In this document: piece by piece, positions 43,953 to 52,293 of the stretch
Position numbering within the stretch: the first letter of the stretch is position 1
How the letters are laid out: every line of letters begins with the position of its first letter
Source: DASPWV01 sp046726375
Lineage (GTDB): Bacteria > Acidobacteriota > Vicinamibacteria > Vicinamibacterales > UBA2999
Length of the DNA stretch: 53,805 nucleotides
Direction: 5' to 3'
Assembly (NCBI GenBank): GCA_046726375.1
Contig: JBKPAJ010000084.1
Location: 1-53,805 of the forward strand
The notes under the pieces: model-generated
Databases searched by the model: none
What the model was told of the DNA's origin: nothing
Seen by the model: the letters and a program-made list of their open reading frames with translations, nothing else
Program-made: the position numbers and the translations under genes

Positions 43953-45629
43953 GTGAGAAACGTCGATCTGCGTTGGCGGCCGCCGGCGATGGTGATTGCC
44001 GCGACCGTGACGATTTGTGCGGCCGGTCTGGTGCTGTTTCTTCAGTACCGCGCGATTTCCACGCTGCAATCGCAAACGCGCGTCATTCTCCGGCAAATCA
44101 GCGAACAGACAGCCGCGGACGTCGCTGTCGAGCTCCACCGTGTTCTCGATGGTCCGGTGTTCGACACGCTGACAGGCGTGAATCATCCGGAATTGCGGGC
44201 GGGTCGGCTCGACCTGGTGGCGCAGCAATATGCGGCGGGTCTGCGCACCTACCCGCACGTCGATCGATTTTTCATCTGGCTTGCGGAGAGTGAGCCCAAG
44301 GCGACGACCGAAGTCATGTTCTTCGGCCGGGACGGCAAGTTCACGCACGATCCCGATCTCGGCCGCGTCGTCACCGATCTCGCGCGCCGATACGCACCGT
44401 CGCAGCAGCTCTACGTTGCCGCGGAAGGCGTCGGACCCAACGCTACCAAGCAAGTGCTGCTTCGTCTCTTCTGGACCGATGCGCGGCGCGTCGAGTACTT
44501 CGCCATTCTCGGCTTTGTCGTCGATCGACGCGAAATGCGCCAGCAGCTCTTCGCGTCGGAGCGGCTCAGGGATCTACTGGCCAGCCACGACGCCGAAACA
44601 GTGCTGCAGCTGCGGGTCACCGACGAAACCGGGGCGGTCGTGTACGGCGCCGAGCACAGCGCACCGGAGAGCGGACGCGTCCCGTTTCCTATGCTGTTTT
44701 ATCCAGCCGAGGAAATTCACTCCCGGGTTGCCGCGGGACTCCAGCCGCGCATGTGGACGATCGAGGTCAACGCTGCGCCGTCGACCGCCGGGCCGCCACA
44801 AATTGTCGAAGGGTATGGACCCACGGCACTGTCGATTCTCTTGATGCTGATTGCGCTCGCGCTCATGATCCAGGCGCACCGGCGATCGGTGGACCTCGCG
44901 CAGATGCAGAGCGACTTCGTCGCGCACGTGACGCACCAGCTCAAGACGCCGCTGTCGCTGCTCAGCACGGCAACCGAAACGCTGCAGATGGATCGGGTCC
45001 GTTCGCCGGAGCGATTCGCGGAGTATCTCGCGACGATTCACGCCGAAGCCGGGCGTCTTTCGCAGCTCGTGCAGCGCGTGCTGGAGTTTTCGCGCGTGCA
45101 ACAACGGCGCAGTTACGAGTTCGAGCGGGTCGATCTCTCGGCGCTGGTCCGGGAAACGGTGGCTGCGTTTGCCCACACGCTCTCGAATCAGCACTTTTCG
45201 TTCGACGTGGGGCAGGACGGACCGGCGCCGATCGTGATGGCCGATCCGGCGGCGCTCGAGCAGGTGCTGGTAAATCTCCTCGACAACGCGGTGAAGTACT
45301 CCGACGCGGTCAAGCAGATCACCGTCCGCGTCACGAGCTCGCGCGGGCACGCCGCCGTTGAGATTACCGATCGCGGTATCGGCATTGCGCCGCGCGATCA
45401 GACGCGAATCTTCGATCGGTTCTACCGTACGTCGGGCTCGTCTCAGCAGCGCCCGGGCTTTGGCCTCGGTCTGCCGATCGTTCGAGAGTTGATTCGTGCG
45501 CATCGCGGCAAAGTGGAAGTGACCAGCGCGCTTGGCGTGGGCAGCACGTTCCGTGTCATCCTGCCGCGCTGTGTGCCTGAACGGGTCGCCGAAGACGGAC
45601 AGCTCGATATGACGAAGGCGGCGTCCTGA
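43953..45629 (+). CDS. Membrane sensor histidine kinase with large extracytoplasmic domain
   Basis: 558 aa. Helix 1 at about 12-31, a ~255-residue extracytoplasmic sensory domain, helix 2 at about 288-307, then the DHp domain with H328 in HVTHQLKTPLSLL and an ATPase domain (N-box LVNLLDNAVKYSD, G boxes DRGIGIAP and GFGLGLP). The ligand is unknown. GTG 43953 was chosen because the promoter's -10 box precludes a start at 43917. Overlaps the regulator gene (TGATG). Confidence 0.85.
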   Translation: MRNVDLRWRPPAMVIAATVTICAAGLVLFLQYRAISTLQSQTRVILRQISEQTAADVAVELHRVLDGPVFDTLTGVNHPELRAGRLDLVAQQYAAGLRTYPHVDRFFIWLAESEPKATTEVMFFGRDGKFTHDPDLGRVVTDLARRYAPSQQLYVAAEGVGPNATKQVLLRLFWTDARRVEYFAILGFVVDRREMRQQLFASERLRDLLASHDAETVLQLRVTDETGAVVYGAEHSAPESGRVPFPMLFYPAEEIHSRVAAGLQPRMWTIEVNAAPSTAGPPQIVEGYGPTALSILLMLIALALMIQAHRRSVDLAQMQSDFVAHVTHQLKTPLSLLSTATETLQMDRVRSPERFAEYLATIHAEAGRLSQLVQRVLEFSRVQQRRSYEFERVDLSALVRETVAAFAHTLSNQHFSFDVGQDGPAPIVMADPAALEQVLVNLLDNAVKYSDAVKQITVRVTSSRGHAAVEITDRGIGIAPRDQTRIFDRFYRTSGSSQQRPGFGLGLPIVRELIRAHRGKVEVTSALGVGSTFRVILPRCVPERVAEDGQLDMTKAAS

Positions 45630-46336
45630 TGCTCGACACGGTGAAGAATCCCGAAGCGCGCGATATTCTGGTCATCGAGGACGAGCCGCAGATGCGCGCC
45701 ATGCTCGCCGACAATCTCGAGTTCGAGGGCTATCGCGTCACCGCCGTTGCCTCGGGTGAGGAGGGCCTGAGCGAATTCGCGCAGCATGCGTTTGCGCTCG
45801 TGCTCATCGACATTATGCTTCCGGGGATGAGCGGCTTCGAGGTGTGCCAGCGTCTTCGCAGCGGCGGATCGCACGTGCCCATCGTGGTGCTGACCGCGCG
45901 GACGCACGAGCTCGATCGCATTCGCGGTCTGGATCTTGGCGCCGACGATTACGTGAGCAAGCCCTTCAACGTCCGCGAGCTGCTGGCACGCGTGCGCGCG
46001 CAGGTGCGGCGCGACCACTGGCACTCGATGCGCGGCGAGGAATTCTCGTTCGGCGACGTCACCATCAAGCTGCGCCAGCGTCTGGTGACGCGGAAGGGAA
46101 AGCGCCTTGTACTGTCAGCGCGCGAGTTCGAGCTGTTGCGATATCTTCTCGCCCATCGCAACGAGGTGGTCAGCCGCGAGCAGCTGTTACGCGATGTGTG
46201 GGGCTATCATCAGCTCTCGGTCACGCGAACCGTGGACAACTATATCGCCAAGCTCCGCACCCAGCTCGAGCCCAAACCGCACGAGCCGAGATATATCGTC
46301 ACCGTGCATGGGAGTGGGTATCAGTTGCTGCTCTAG
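45629..46336 (+). CDS. OmpR-family response regulator
   Basis: 235 aa. Receiver with D61 as phospho-acceptor (VLIDIMLPGMSG), Thr in VLTART and Lys in VSKPFN; winged helix (about 135-232) with LSAREFELLRYLLAH and TVDNYIAKLRTQLE, ending GSGYQLLL. Cognate partner of the overlapping kinase. Targets are not evident; the palindrome at 43931 is a candidate autoregulatory site. Confidence 0.9.
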   Translation: MLDTVKNPEARDILVIEDEPQMRAMLADNLEFEGYRVTAVASGEEGLSEFAQHAFALVLIDIMLPGMSGFEVCQRLRSGGSHVPIVVLTARTHELDRIRGLDLGADDYVSKPFNVRELLARVRAQVRRDHWHSMRGEEFSFGDVTIKLRQRLVTRKGKRLVLSAREFELLRYLLAHRNEVVSREQLLRDVWGYHQLSVTRTVDNYIAKLRTQLEPKPHEPRYIVTVHGSGYQLLL

Positions 46337-46415
46337 CCTTGCCGCGGACTCTTCAGCTTGCGCGACACGCGTGAGCGGCGGGCGACGCCACCAAGCGATT
46401 AAATGCTTGGCAGCG

Positions 46416-46742
46416 CTAGCGATCCGCCGTTACCCAGAGGCGAGCCGCACACAACTCGTAGTGGGCAGCCTTTTCCTCCCAGCGCGACAACACTGTCTTG
46501 CGCTCAGCAGGAATAACGGCTGTCTCGTAGTCGGGGCCGGTGAGGGCGCGGAGATCGTCCAGCGAATCCCACAGGATCAGCGTGACGAACTCTACCTCGT
46601 CTTTCCGCTCGCGGCGAAGGAGAAAGCTGCCGCGAAACCCCTTCTGCTGGCTCAAGCCCGGGAGTAGATCGGGCTTGAGCATGCCTTCGTATGCGTCTGC
46701 GTGCTGTGGTGTCGTGTAGCCGCGCCAGATTCTCGCAATCAT
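46416..46742 (-). CDS. Antibiotic biosynthesis monooxygenase-fold (ABM) protein
   Basis: 108 aa dimeric alpha/beta-barrel protein with the ABM pattern MIARIWRGYTTPQHADAY...GFRGSFLLRR...EFVTLILWDSLDDLRAL. Such proteins bind small aromatic molecules or heme; catalysis is uncertain. The start at 46742 fits the family N-terminus; the frame is open upstream but overlaps a divergent gene. Confidence 0.75.
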   Translation of the reverse strand: MIARIWRGYTTPQHADAYEGMLKPDLLPGLSQQKGFRGSFLLRRERKDEVEFVTLILWDSLDDLRALTGPDYETAVIPAERKTVLSRWEEKAAHYELCAARLWVTADR

Positions 46743-46832
46743 CCGCGCATTATGCCGCGAGACAAACCGTTGACATTCCAGAGACATCGTTTTACGACCG
46801 GCATGCGGCCCCGTGCTATACCTAGCCGCGTA

Positions 46833-47999
46833 ATGCGAGGGGTCGTCGCCCTGATGATGCTGTTGGCCGCCGGTGGCGCGGCGCAACAAGGCGCCACGCC
46901 GGCGCCGCCGGCGCAGGCGCCGCGCTACGAAGTCGATCCGTTCTGGCCGAAGCCGCTGCCCAATCGATGGATTCTCGGCGCGGTCGCGGGTGTCGCCGTT
47001 GATGCACGCGAGCACGTCTGGATTGTGCATCGTCCATCCACGCTGCAGCCCAACGAGACGCGATCGATTTGGCGGGCGGCTCCGCCGGTCCTCGAGTTCG
47101 ACCCGGCCGGCAACCTGGTGTCCTCGTGGGGGGGCCCGGGCAGCGGGTATGAGTGGCCCGATCTCGAGCACGGCATCTACGTCGATCACGACGACACCGT
47201 GTGGCTCGGCGGAGGCGGGGAAAAAGATGCGCAGCTTCTGAAGTTCACTCGCGACGGTAAGTTCCTGCTGCAGATTGGGAAGAAGGGAAAGGGAACCGGC
47301 AGCAACGATACGCAAAACCTCGGCGGCGTGGCCAACATGACCGTCGATCGCGCCGCCAACGAGCTGTATGTCGCCGACGGCTACGTCAACCACCGCGTGA
47401 TCGTCTTCGATACCCGCACCGGCGCCTACAAACGGCATTGGGGCGCCTACGGCAAGAAGCCGGATGACAGCTACTTTACGCAAGCGGGCGAGCGCCTTCC
47501 CAGTCCGTTCAGCGGCGCCGTCCAGAACGAGAATCGCCCGAGCAACTACGACCCCGACGGCCCGCCGCCGTCGCAGTTCCGCATCGTGCATTCGGTGCGG
47601 ATCGCCAACGACGGCCTGGTCTACGTGTGCGATCGCACCAACGATCGGCTGCAGGTGTTCCGCAAGGACGGCACCTTCGTCAAGGAAGCGTTTGTCGCGA
47701 AGCGCACGCTTGGAAGCGGATCGGTGTGGGACCTCGTGTTTTCGATCGATCCGGCGCAGAGCTATCTGGTCGTCAACGACGGCACCAATCAACAGATCTG
47801 GATTCTGCAGCGCGACTCGCTGCAGGTCGTGAGCGCGTTTGGACAGGCCGGTCACGGGGCCGGCCAGTTCTACGGCGCCCACGTCATGGCGGGCGACTCG
47901 AAGGGCAATCTGTATATCGGTGAGACGTACGAAGGAAAGCGGGTGCAGAAGTTCCGGTATCGCGGCCTGGGGCCTGCGCAGAAGCCGCTGATTGAGTAG
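46833..47999 (+). CDS. Exported NHL-type beta-propeller protein (1)
   Basis: 388 aa. Signal peptide (about 1-18) then a six-bladed NHL-like propeller. Blade motifs include GVAVDAREHVWIVHR, FTRDGKFLLQIGKKG, LYVADGYVNHRVIVFD, LVYVCDRTNDRLQVF, the peptidyl-alpha-hydroxyglycine-lyase-like signature of these secreted proteins, and a last blade GNLYIGETYEGKRVQKF. It is probably a ligand-binding or lyase-like protein in the periplasm. Array G begins at its stop codon. Confidence 0.8.
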   Translation: MRGVVALMMLLAAGGAAQQGATPAPPAQAPRYEVDPFWPKPLPNRWILGAVAGVAVDAREHVWIVHRPSTLQPNETRSIWRAAPPVLEFDPAGNLVSSWGGPGSGYEWPDLEHGIYVDHDDTVWLGGGGEKDAQLLKFTRDGKFLLQIGKKGKGTGSNDTQNLGGVANMTVDRAANELYVADGYVNHRVIVFDTRTGAYKRHWGAYGKKPDDSYFTQAGERLPSPFSGAVQNENRPSNYDPDGPPPSQFRIVHSVRIANDGLVYVCDRTNDRLQVFRKDGTFVKEAFVAKRTLGSGSVWDLVFSIDPAQSYLVVNDGTNQQIWILQRDSLQVVSAFGQAGHGAGQFYGAHVMAGDSKGNLYIGETYEGKRVQKFRYRGLGPAQKPLIE

Positions 48000-48148
48000 G
48001 TAGGCAGGTAGGCGGGTAGGCAGGACTGGAGGCGGACTGACCGGGACGCCTCCGTTTTCACCATTCAAGTCGACTTGGAGGTAGAAGCGACGGCCGAACG
48101 GCCGTCGCCCCTGCCCACCTGCCGGCCCTGCAAACCTGCGCAGCGCGT
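47998..48148. repeat. Word array G (GGTAGGCAGG / CCTGCC), overlaps stop codon
   Basis: GGTAGGCAGGTAGGCGGG-like words (47998-48030), starting within the propeller's TAG stop, are answered by CTGCCCACCTGCC and CCTGCAAACCTGC (48111-48140). A separate perfect hairpin lies between the arms (48087-48108). Convergent genes on both sides. Confidence 0.7.
48087..48108. terminator. GCGACGGCCG / CGGCCGTCGC hairpin between convergent genes
   Basis: Ten-base inverted repeats with a two-base centre, giving an 8-9 bp stem. No T-tract. Suitably placed to end transcription from either side. Confidence 0.45.
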
Positions 48149-49357
48149 CTACTGTGTCCCGGGGGCCTTATACCGCAGTTCCTGTCCCACCAGCTTCGCC
48201 TTGTCAGCGCCCGGTTTCGGCCGGAACTTCTGCACGCGGCCGTTGAACACTTCGGCGAGATACAGGTTGCCGTCCTGATCGGTCGTGATCGAGTGCGGGC
48301 CGTTGAGGCCGCCCAGATGCCCGCCAGGGCCGCCCCACCCGTACAGGTAGTTCCCCTTCAAGTCGTACTTCAGCACGCGCATCGTCCCGCCGTCGGCAAC
48401 CCAAAGCATCTGATCGGTCGTGATCAGATGCGCGTAGGGTGATGAGCGCACGCCGGTGGTAAACATGTCGAGGAACTTGCCGTTCTCGTCGAACACCTGA
48501 AAACGACGGTGTCCGCGATCGACAACGAAAAGCCGGCGATCGTTGGTGATCTGGATGCTGTGCACGGTGTTCCACTCGTTCGGACCCGGGTTCTTGGGAT
48601 CCTTCGGCGCCGAGCCCCAGTCTTTGATGAACTTCCCGTCCTTGTCGAATTTCGCGACGCGCACGCCGCCGTAGCCGTCGGAAATGAAGAACGTGCCGTC
48701 CGGCAGCCACGCGATGTCGGTGGGACGATCGAACAGGCGGCCTTCATCGCGCCCGCGCTTGCCCGTGGTGCCCAGGGTCATCACCAGCTTGCCGTCGGAG
48801 GTGAACTTCCAGATGACGTGCAGCTGGTCGTCGATGATCCAGACGTGCTTCTGTGGATCGTATGGGCTCATCTTGATCTTGTGCGGGCCGCGACCGCAGG
48901 GATCGGCGGCGAACATCTTTTCGAGATGCGGCCACTCGCCGACCATCTTGCCGTTGCGGTCGACGATGAACACAGAATGATGCCAACGGCGCTCCCAGCC
49001 ACGCTTGTTAACGGGCTCGCACGTGGCACTCAGACCATCGGTGTTGCCGGTCGCCTGGCGCGGCGGAGTCAAGGCGCCGTACGGCGTCCACGGCGCGGCG
49101 TTGTCCGGAAGCGGCAGCTCGCCGCGCTGCGCAATCCAGATGCGATCCGGCGTCTCCGCATAAACCGCTCCGGTTGATCCCCAGGTCCAGCCGGCGTGTT
49201 TCACGCCGTCAGCGCCGTCAGGCAGTGGCTGCGGCCAGTTTGCCACCGGTTCGTACGGACCGAACTCTTCCTGTCCGCCTCGTTCCTGCGTCGCCAACGG
49301 CAACGTCAGAAGGAGAACGGCGCCAAGCGTCGTTGCTGCCCATCGAAGTGCGCGCAT
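48149..49357 (-). CDS. Exported NHL-repeat beta-propeller protein (2)
   Basis: 402 aa with a signal peptide (residues 1-23). Propeller blades repeat the pattern F-x-x-DGK-F/L and a W/R-V/P-D box: KFTSDGKLVMTLG, WLPDGTFFISDGYGG, FDKDGKFIKDWG, LFVVDRGHRRFQVFDENGKFLD, GNLYLAEVFNGRVQKF. A conserved Cys pair (ATCEPVNK, ADPCGRG) may be a disulfide. Closely similar to the gene at 49372, so they are tandem paralogues. GGGAGG ribosome-binding site. Confidence 0.8.
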   Translation of the reverse strand: MRALRWAATTLGAVLLLTLPLATQERGGQEEFGPYEPVANWPQPLPDGADGVKHAGWTWGSTGAVYAETPDRIWIAQRGELPLPDNAAPWTPYGALTPPRQATGNTDGLSATCEPVNKRGWERRWHHSVFIVDRNGKMVGEWPHLEKMFAADPCGRGPHKIKMSPYDPQKHVWIIDDQLHVIWKFTSDGKLVMTLGTTGKRGRDEGRLFDRPTDIAWLPDGTFFISDGYGGVRVAKFDKDGKFIKDWGSAPKDPKNPGPNEWNTVHSIQITNDRRLFVVDRGHRRFQVFDENGKFLDMFTTGVRSSPYAHLITTDQMLWVADGGTMRVLKYDLKGNYLYGWGGPGGHLGGLNGPHSITTDQDGNLYLAEVFNGRVQKFRPKPGADKAKLVGQELRYKAPGTQ

Positions 49358-49371
49358 GATGACCTCCCTGC

Positions 49372-50508
49372 TTAGTTGGTGCTGCCTCGCATGTATCGTC
49401 CGACCAGATGGGCGGGGTTCGCCCCCTTCTTCGGACTCAACTTCTGCGGGCGCCCGACGTGCACATCCGCCGTATACAAGTTGCCTTCGCTATCGGTGTG
49501 GAATTGGTGAACGCCCCAGAAGCCGCCAGGCATCGCGCCGAAGGTGCCCCACGAGTAGAGCAGCTTGCCGTTGAGATCGAACTTGGTGAATTTCTGCGTG
49601 ATGCCGTCCGCGACCCACAGGAACTGATCCTCGCTGAGCAGGAACGAATACGGCCGGCGCACGTTCGGCCACACGTCCAGAAACTTGCCGTTTTCGTCGA
49701 ACACCTGAACGCGTGAGTTGGCGCGATCGCTGATGTAAATCTTGCGGTTCTTGTCGATGGCGATCGCGTGCACCGTGTTCATGTAATTCGGCCGCGTCTC
49801 GTTCGGCGGCGTGCCCGCCTGTCCCCAGGTCATGATGAACTTGCCATCCTTGTCGAACTTGACGACGCGGGTGTTGACGTAGCCGTCGCTGACGAAGAAG
49901 GTGCCGTCCGGCAGCCACGCGATATCGGTCGGGCGATTGAAGTGGGTGCCGTCGTTGCCGGGCTGCATCGGCGTGCCCACCGTCATCACCACTTTCTTGC
50001 CGTCGCGGGTGAATTTGTAGATCGCGTGCGCGCCGTCATCGACCAACCACACGTGCCGCTCCGGATCGTAGGGATTGACCAGGATACGATGGGGCCGCAC
50101 GAACAGCTTGTTGTGCTGCTCCCACGATTCGATCAACTTGCCGTTGCGATCGACGACGTTGAAGACGTGATCCCAGCGCGGGTGGCGCGCGGTATCTTTC
50201 TGCGAGAGGTCGTAGCCCGACGCATTGCGCTCGGGTATGAAGCTGTCGGCCGCGCCGCGGCCCTCCCTCTTGAGCACGGGCAGGCATCCGCGATTGAAGA
50301 TGTAGACGCGGTCCGGGCTTTCCGCCCAGATCCCGGCCGTCGATCCGATCATGTGGCCGTCGCCACAGTAGTTCTGCGGCCACCCCGCAACGAGGTTGTA
50401 CGGCCCGGTGAGATCGTCTCCGCCTTTCTCCTGTCCCGTCTGCGCGAGCAGGGTCACAGTGAATACGATGGCGACAGCCGCCGCTGCGGCGAGTGTGTGT
50501 TTCTTCAC
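49372..50508 (-). CDS. Exported NHL-repeat beta-propeller protein (3)
   Basis: 378 aa with a signal peptide (residues 1-23). Same blade set as its neighbour (WLPDGTFFVSDGYVNTRVVKFDKDGKF, RVQVFDENGKFLDVW), in the same order, and the same C-terminal KKGANPAHLVG-type tail, showing gene duplication. The GTG at 50508 is preceded by a GGGGGG-AA ribosome-binding site; the frame upstream of it is only a shadow of the LVIVD-type gene. Likely co-transcribed with the LVIVD-type gene (53 bp) and its paralogue (14 bp). Confidence 0.8.
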   Translation of the reverse strand: MKKHTLAAAAAVAIVFTVTLLAQTGQEKGGDDLTGPYNLVAGWPQNYCGDGHMIGSTAGIWAESPDRVYIFNRGCLPVLKREGRGAADSFIPERNASGYDLSQKDTARHPRWDHVFNVVDRNGKLIESWEQHNKLFVRPHRILVNPYDPERHVWLVDDGAHAIYKFTRDGKKVVMTVGTPMQPGNDGTHFNRPTDIAWLPDGTFFVSDGYVNTRVVKFDKDGKFIMTWGQAGTPPNETRPNYMNTVHAIAIDKNRKIYISDRANSRVQVFDENGKFLDVWPNVRRPYSFLLSEDQFLWVADGITQKFTKFDLNGKLLYSWGTFGAMPGGFWGVHQFHTDSEGNLYTADVHVGRPQKLSPKKGANPAHLVGRYMRGSTN

Positions 50509-50561
50509 GAACGTTCCCCCCTTTGACGAATGGCGGACCTGACCGCCTTGTGAGCGGACCC

Positions 50562-52028
50562 TTAATGGCTCGTTTGCCGAGGCTTCCTCCCTGTGTATTC
50601 GAGAATGAACAGGCCGGTGCCGACGCGATCGGACGCATAGGCGAGACCGCGATGATCGATGTCGACATCGTTCATCTGGATCGCAACCGGCTGGCCGTTG
50701 GCGATCGGGTACGAGTTCTTGTTGGGTTTCGGGACGTAGTAGCCGACTTCCTTCATGTTGTAGGGATCGCTCAGATCGACGACGCGGACGCCGGCGTTGA
50801 AATAGGCCACCCACGCGAGCTTGTCTTCGTAGCGATTGATCTTGCCGTTGACCGTGTCGGCGGACTGATGCGGCCCGAAGCGGCCGCCCTTCTCGCAGAA
50901 GGTGCCGACCGGAACCTGCCACGTCGAGACCACCATCGGCTTCGATTCGGTCGTGATGTCGAGCATGTAGGTTCCCGCGCGGATTGGATATTCGCACGGC
51001 TTCATGTCGGCGGCGCCGCCCGCCTCGTCGACGATGTAGGCGTAGGTCCGCGGCAATCCGGCCTTGCCGACATTCGGCACCTGGGTATAGACAATCGGCG
51101 ACACCGTGTGCGGACCGCGGAACGGCGGGTTCATGTCGATCTCCCAGACGAGCTTGGGCTGCGACGGGTTGGAGATGTCGAACGACGCTGCCTGTCCCCC
51201 GGCATTGCGATAGCCGACGTACAGCCGTTTGTTGTCTTCGTCGACGATCGGATGGTGTGAGTACTGGCCTTCGTAACCCGGTTCACCGTCCTTGAGACCC
51301 GGAATCCAGGCGCGGCCAAGCAGCTTCGGCTGCTTGGGATCCTTCAGATCGAAAATCTGGATGATGATGTTCCGGAATCCGGGCTCGCCCGAGGCGGCGT
51401 AGAAGTATCCGGTTTCCTGCGACCACCACCCTTTGTGTGCTCGCAAGATGAACTTGCCACCGCACCCGGGACCGCAGGAATTGGGTTCGGTGCCGGTGAT
51501 CTCTGAGACGAGCTTGATCTTCGACGGATCGCTGTCACGCGACGTGATGTCGAAGATTTGATACTTCAGGTCTTCGCCGGTCTCGCCCTGCGTGATGCGC
51601 TCGGAGTTGCGGATCAAATAGTCGCGGCCCGACCCGTCGAACTTGTAGTCGTAGACCACCGACACTCCGCGCGAGTTGCGATTGGTGTCGTTCGGGATGT
51701 GCCACACATACCGCGGCTTCGACGGATCCGAGACTTCGAGAATGGACGTGCCGTTGAACTCCATCTTGCCGGTGATGGGATTGACGAGCGGCTTGCCGTC
51801 GCGAAAACTCTCGTGATGCCCGACATACACCCAGTTGCCGTTGGCGGCATCCGATTTCGTGGTGACCACGAGCGCGGTGCGGCCCTGAAGGTCGTTGTAG
51901 CCGACGAGCCGCACGTTTTGCACGCTCTCAGCCAGGCGGTCCGCCGGCGGTTTCGCCTGGCCCTGCGGCAGCGAGACCGAACTAAGAACTAACAACGAAG
52001 AAGCAAGAACGAAAAACCCAGAACGCAT
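50562..52028 (-). CDS. Exported LVIVD/propeller-type protein
   Basis: 488 aa. Signal peptide (residues 1-25) encoded by a biased TTC/GTT-rich stretch. Repeats of the LVIVD kind: NWVYVGHHE...TSILEVSDPSKPRYVWHIPN, YQIFDITSRDSDP, IIIQIFDLKDPKQPKLLG, QAASFDISNPSQPKLVWE, VRVVDLSDPYNMKEVGYY, each a D-I/L-S-D/N-P-x-x-P blade. Two Cys (NSCGPGCGG) are close together. Secreted; ligand unknown. GAGGAG ribosome-binding site; the upstream open frame (to 52253) is array H sequence. Confidence 0.8.
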   Translation of the reverse strand: MRSGFFVLASSLLVLSSVSLPQGQAKPPADRLAESVQNVRLVGYNDLQGRTALVVTTKSDAANGNWVYVGHHESFRDGKPLVNPITGKMEFNGTSILEVSDPSKPRYVWHIPNDTNRNSRGVSVVYDYKFDGSGRDYLIRNSERITQGETGEDLKYQIFDITSRDSDPSKIKLVSEITGTEPNSCGPGCGGKFILRAHKGWWSQETGYFYAASGEPGFRNIIIQIFDLKDPKQPKLLGRAWIPGLKDGEPGYEGQYSHHPIVDEDNKRLYVGYRNAGGQAASFDISNPSQPKLVWEIDMNPPFRGPHTVSPIVYTQVPNVGKAGLPRTYAYIVDEAGGAADMKPCEYPIRAGTYMLDITTESKPMVVSTWQVPVGTFCEKGGRFGPHQSADTVNGKINRYEDKLAWVAYFNAGVRVVDLSDPYNMKEVGYYVPKPNKNSYPIANGQPVAIQMNDVDIDHRGLAYASDRVGTGLFILEYTGRKPRQTSH

Positions 52029-52072
52029 CACGGTGCTCTCCTCGTTAGTAACGGACAGTCGCTTCGAGCTAA

Positions 52073-52293
52073 GCGGGTGCGGCGGGTGCGGAAGGTGCGC
52101 TGCGGTGCACAGGTGCGAAGTGCGAAGGTGCGAAGGTGCGAGGTGCGGTGCACGGGTGCACTGGTGCGTGGGTGCGCGCACAGGTGCGCAAGGTGCGGCA
52201 CACTGGTGCACTTGAGCACCGCGCCCGTGCACCCACGCACCCGACCACCGCACCGCACCCTCCGCACTTATCGCACCTTCCGCACCCGCTTCG
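52073..52293. repeat. Word array H (GGTGCG / CGCACC), largest quasi-palindrome
   Basis: The left arm (52073-52200) iterates GGTGCG, GAAGGTGCG and GGGTGCG; the right arm (52201-52290) iterates CGCACC, ACGCACCC and CCGCACC. The outermost ends match: GCGGGTGCGG at 52073 against CCGCACCCGC at 52280-52289. The right end reaches the stop codon of the TonB receptor gene (52294-52296). Confidence 0.85.

Noticed and set aside
46770..46822. Promoter for the propeller gene (TTGACA at 46770, TATACC at 46817)
   Set aside because: The spacing between the two boxes is far too long and no partner box exists for either.
46743..48068. Long minus-strand frame opposite the propeller gene
   Set aside because: It is the antisense shadow of the propeller gene; only the final ABM part (46416-46742) has family motifs.
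52029..52253. N-terminal extension of the LVIVD-type gene
   Set aside because: It is translated array H; the signal peptide and GAGGAG place the start at 52028.
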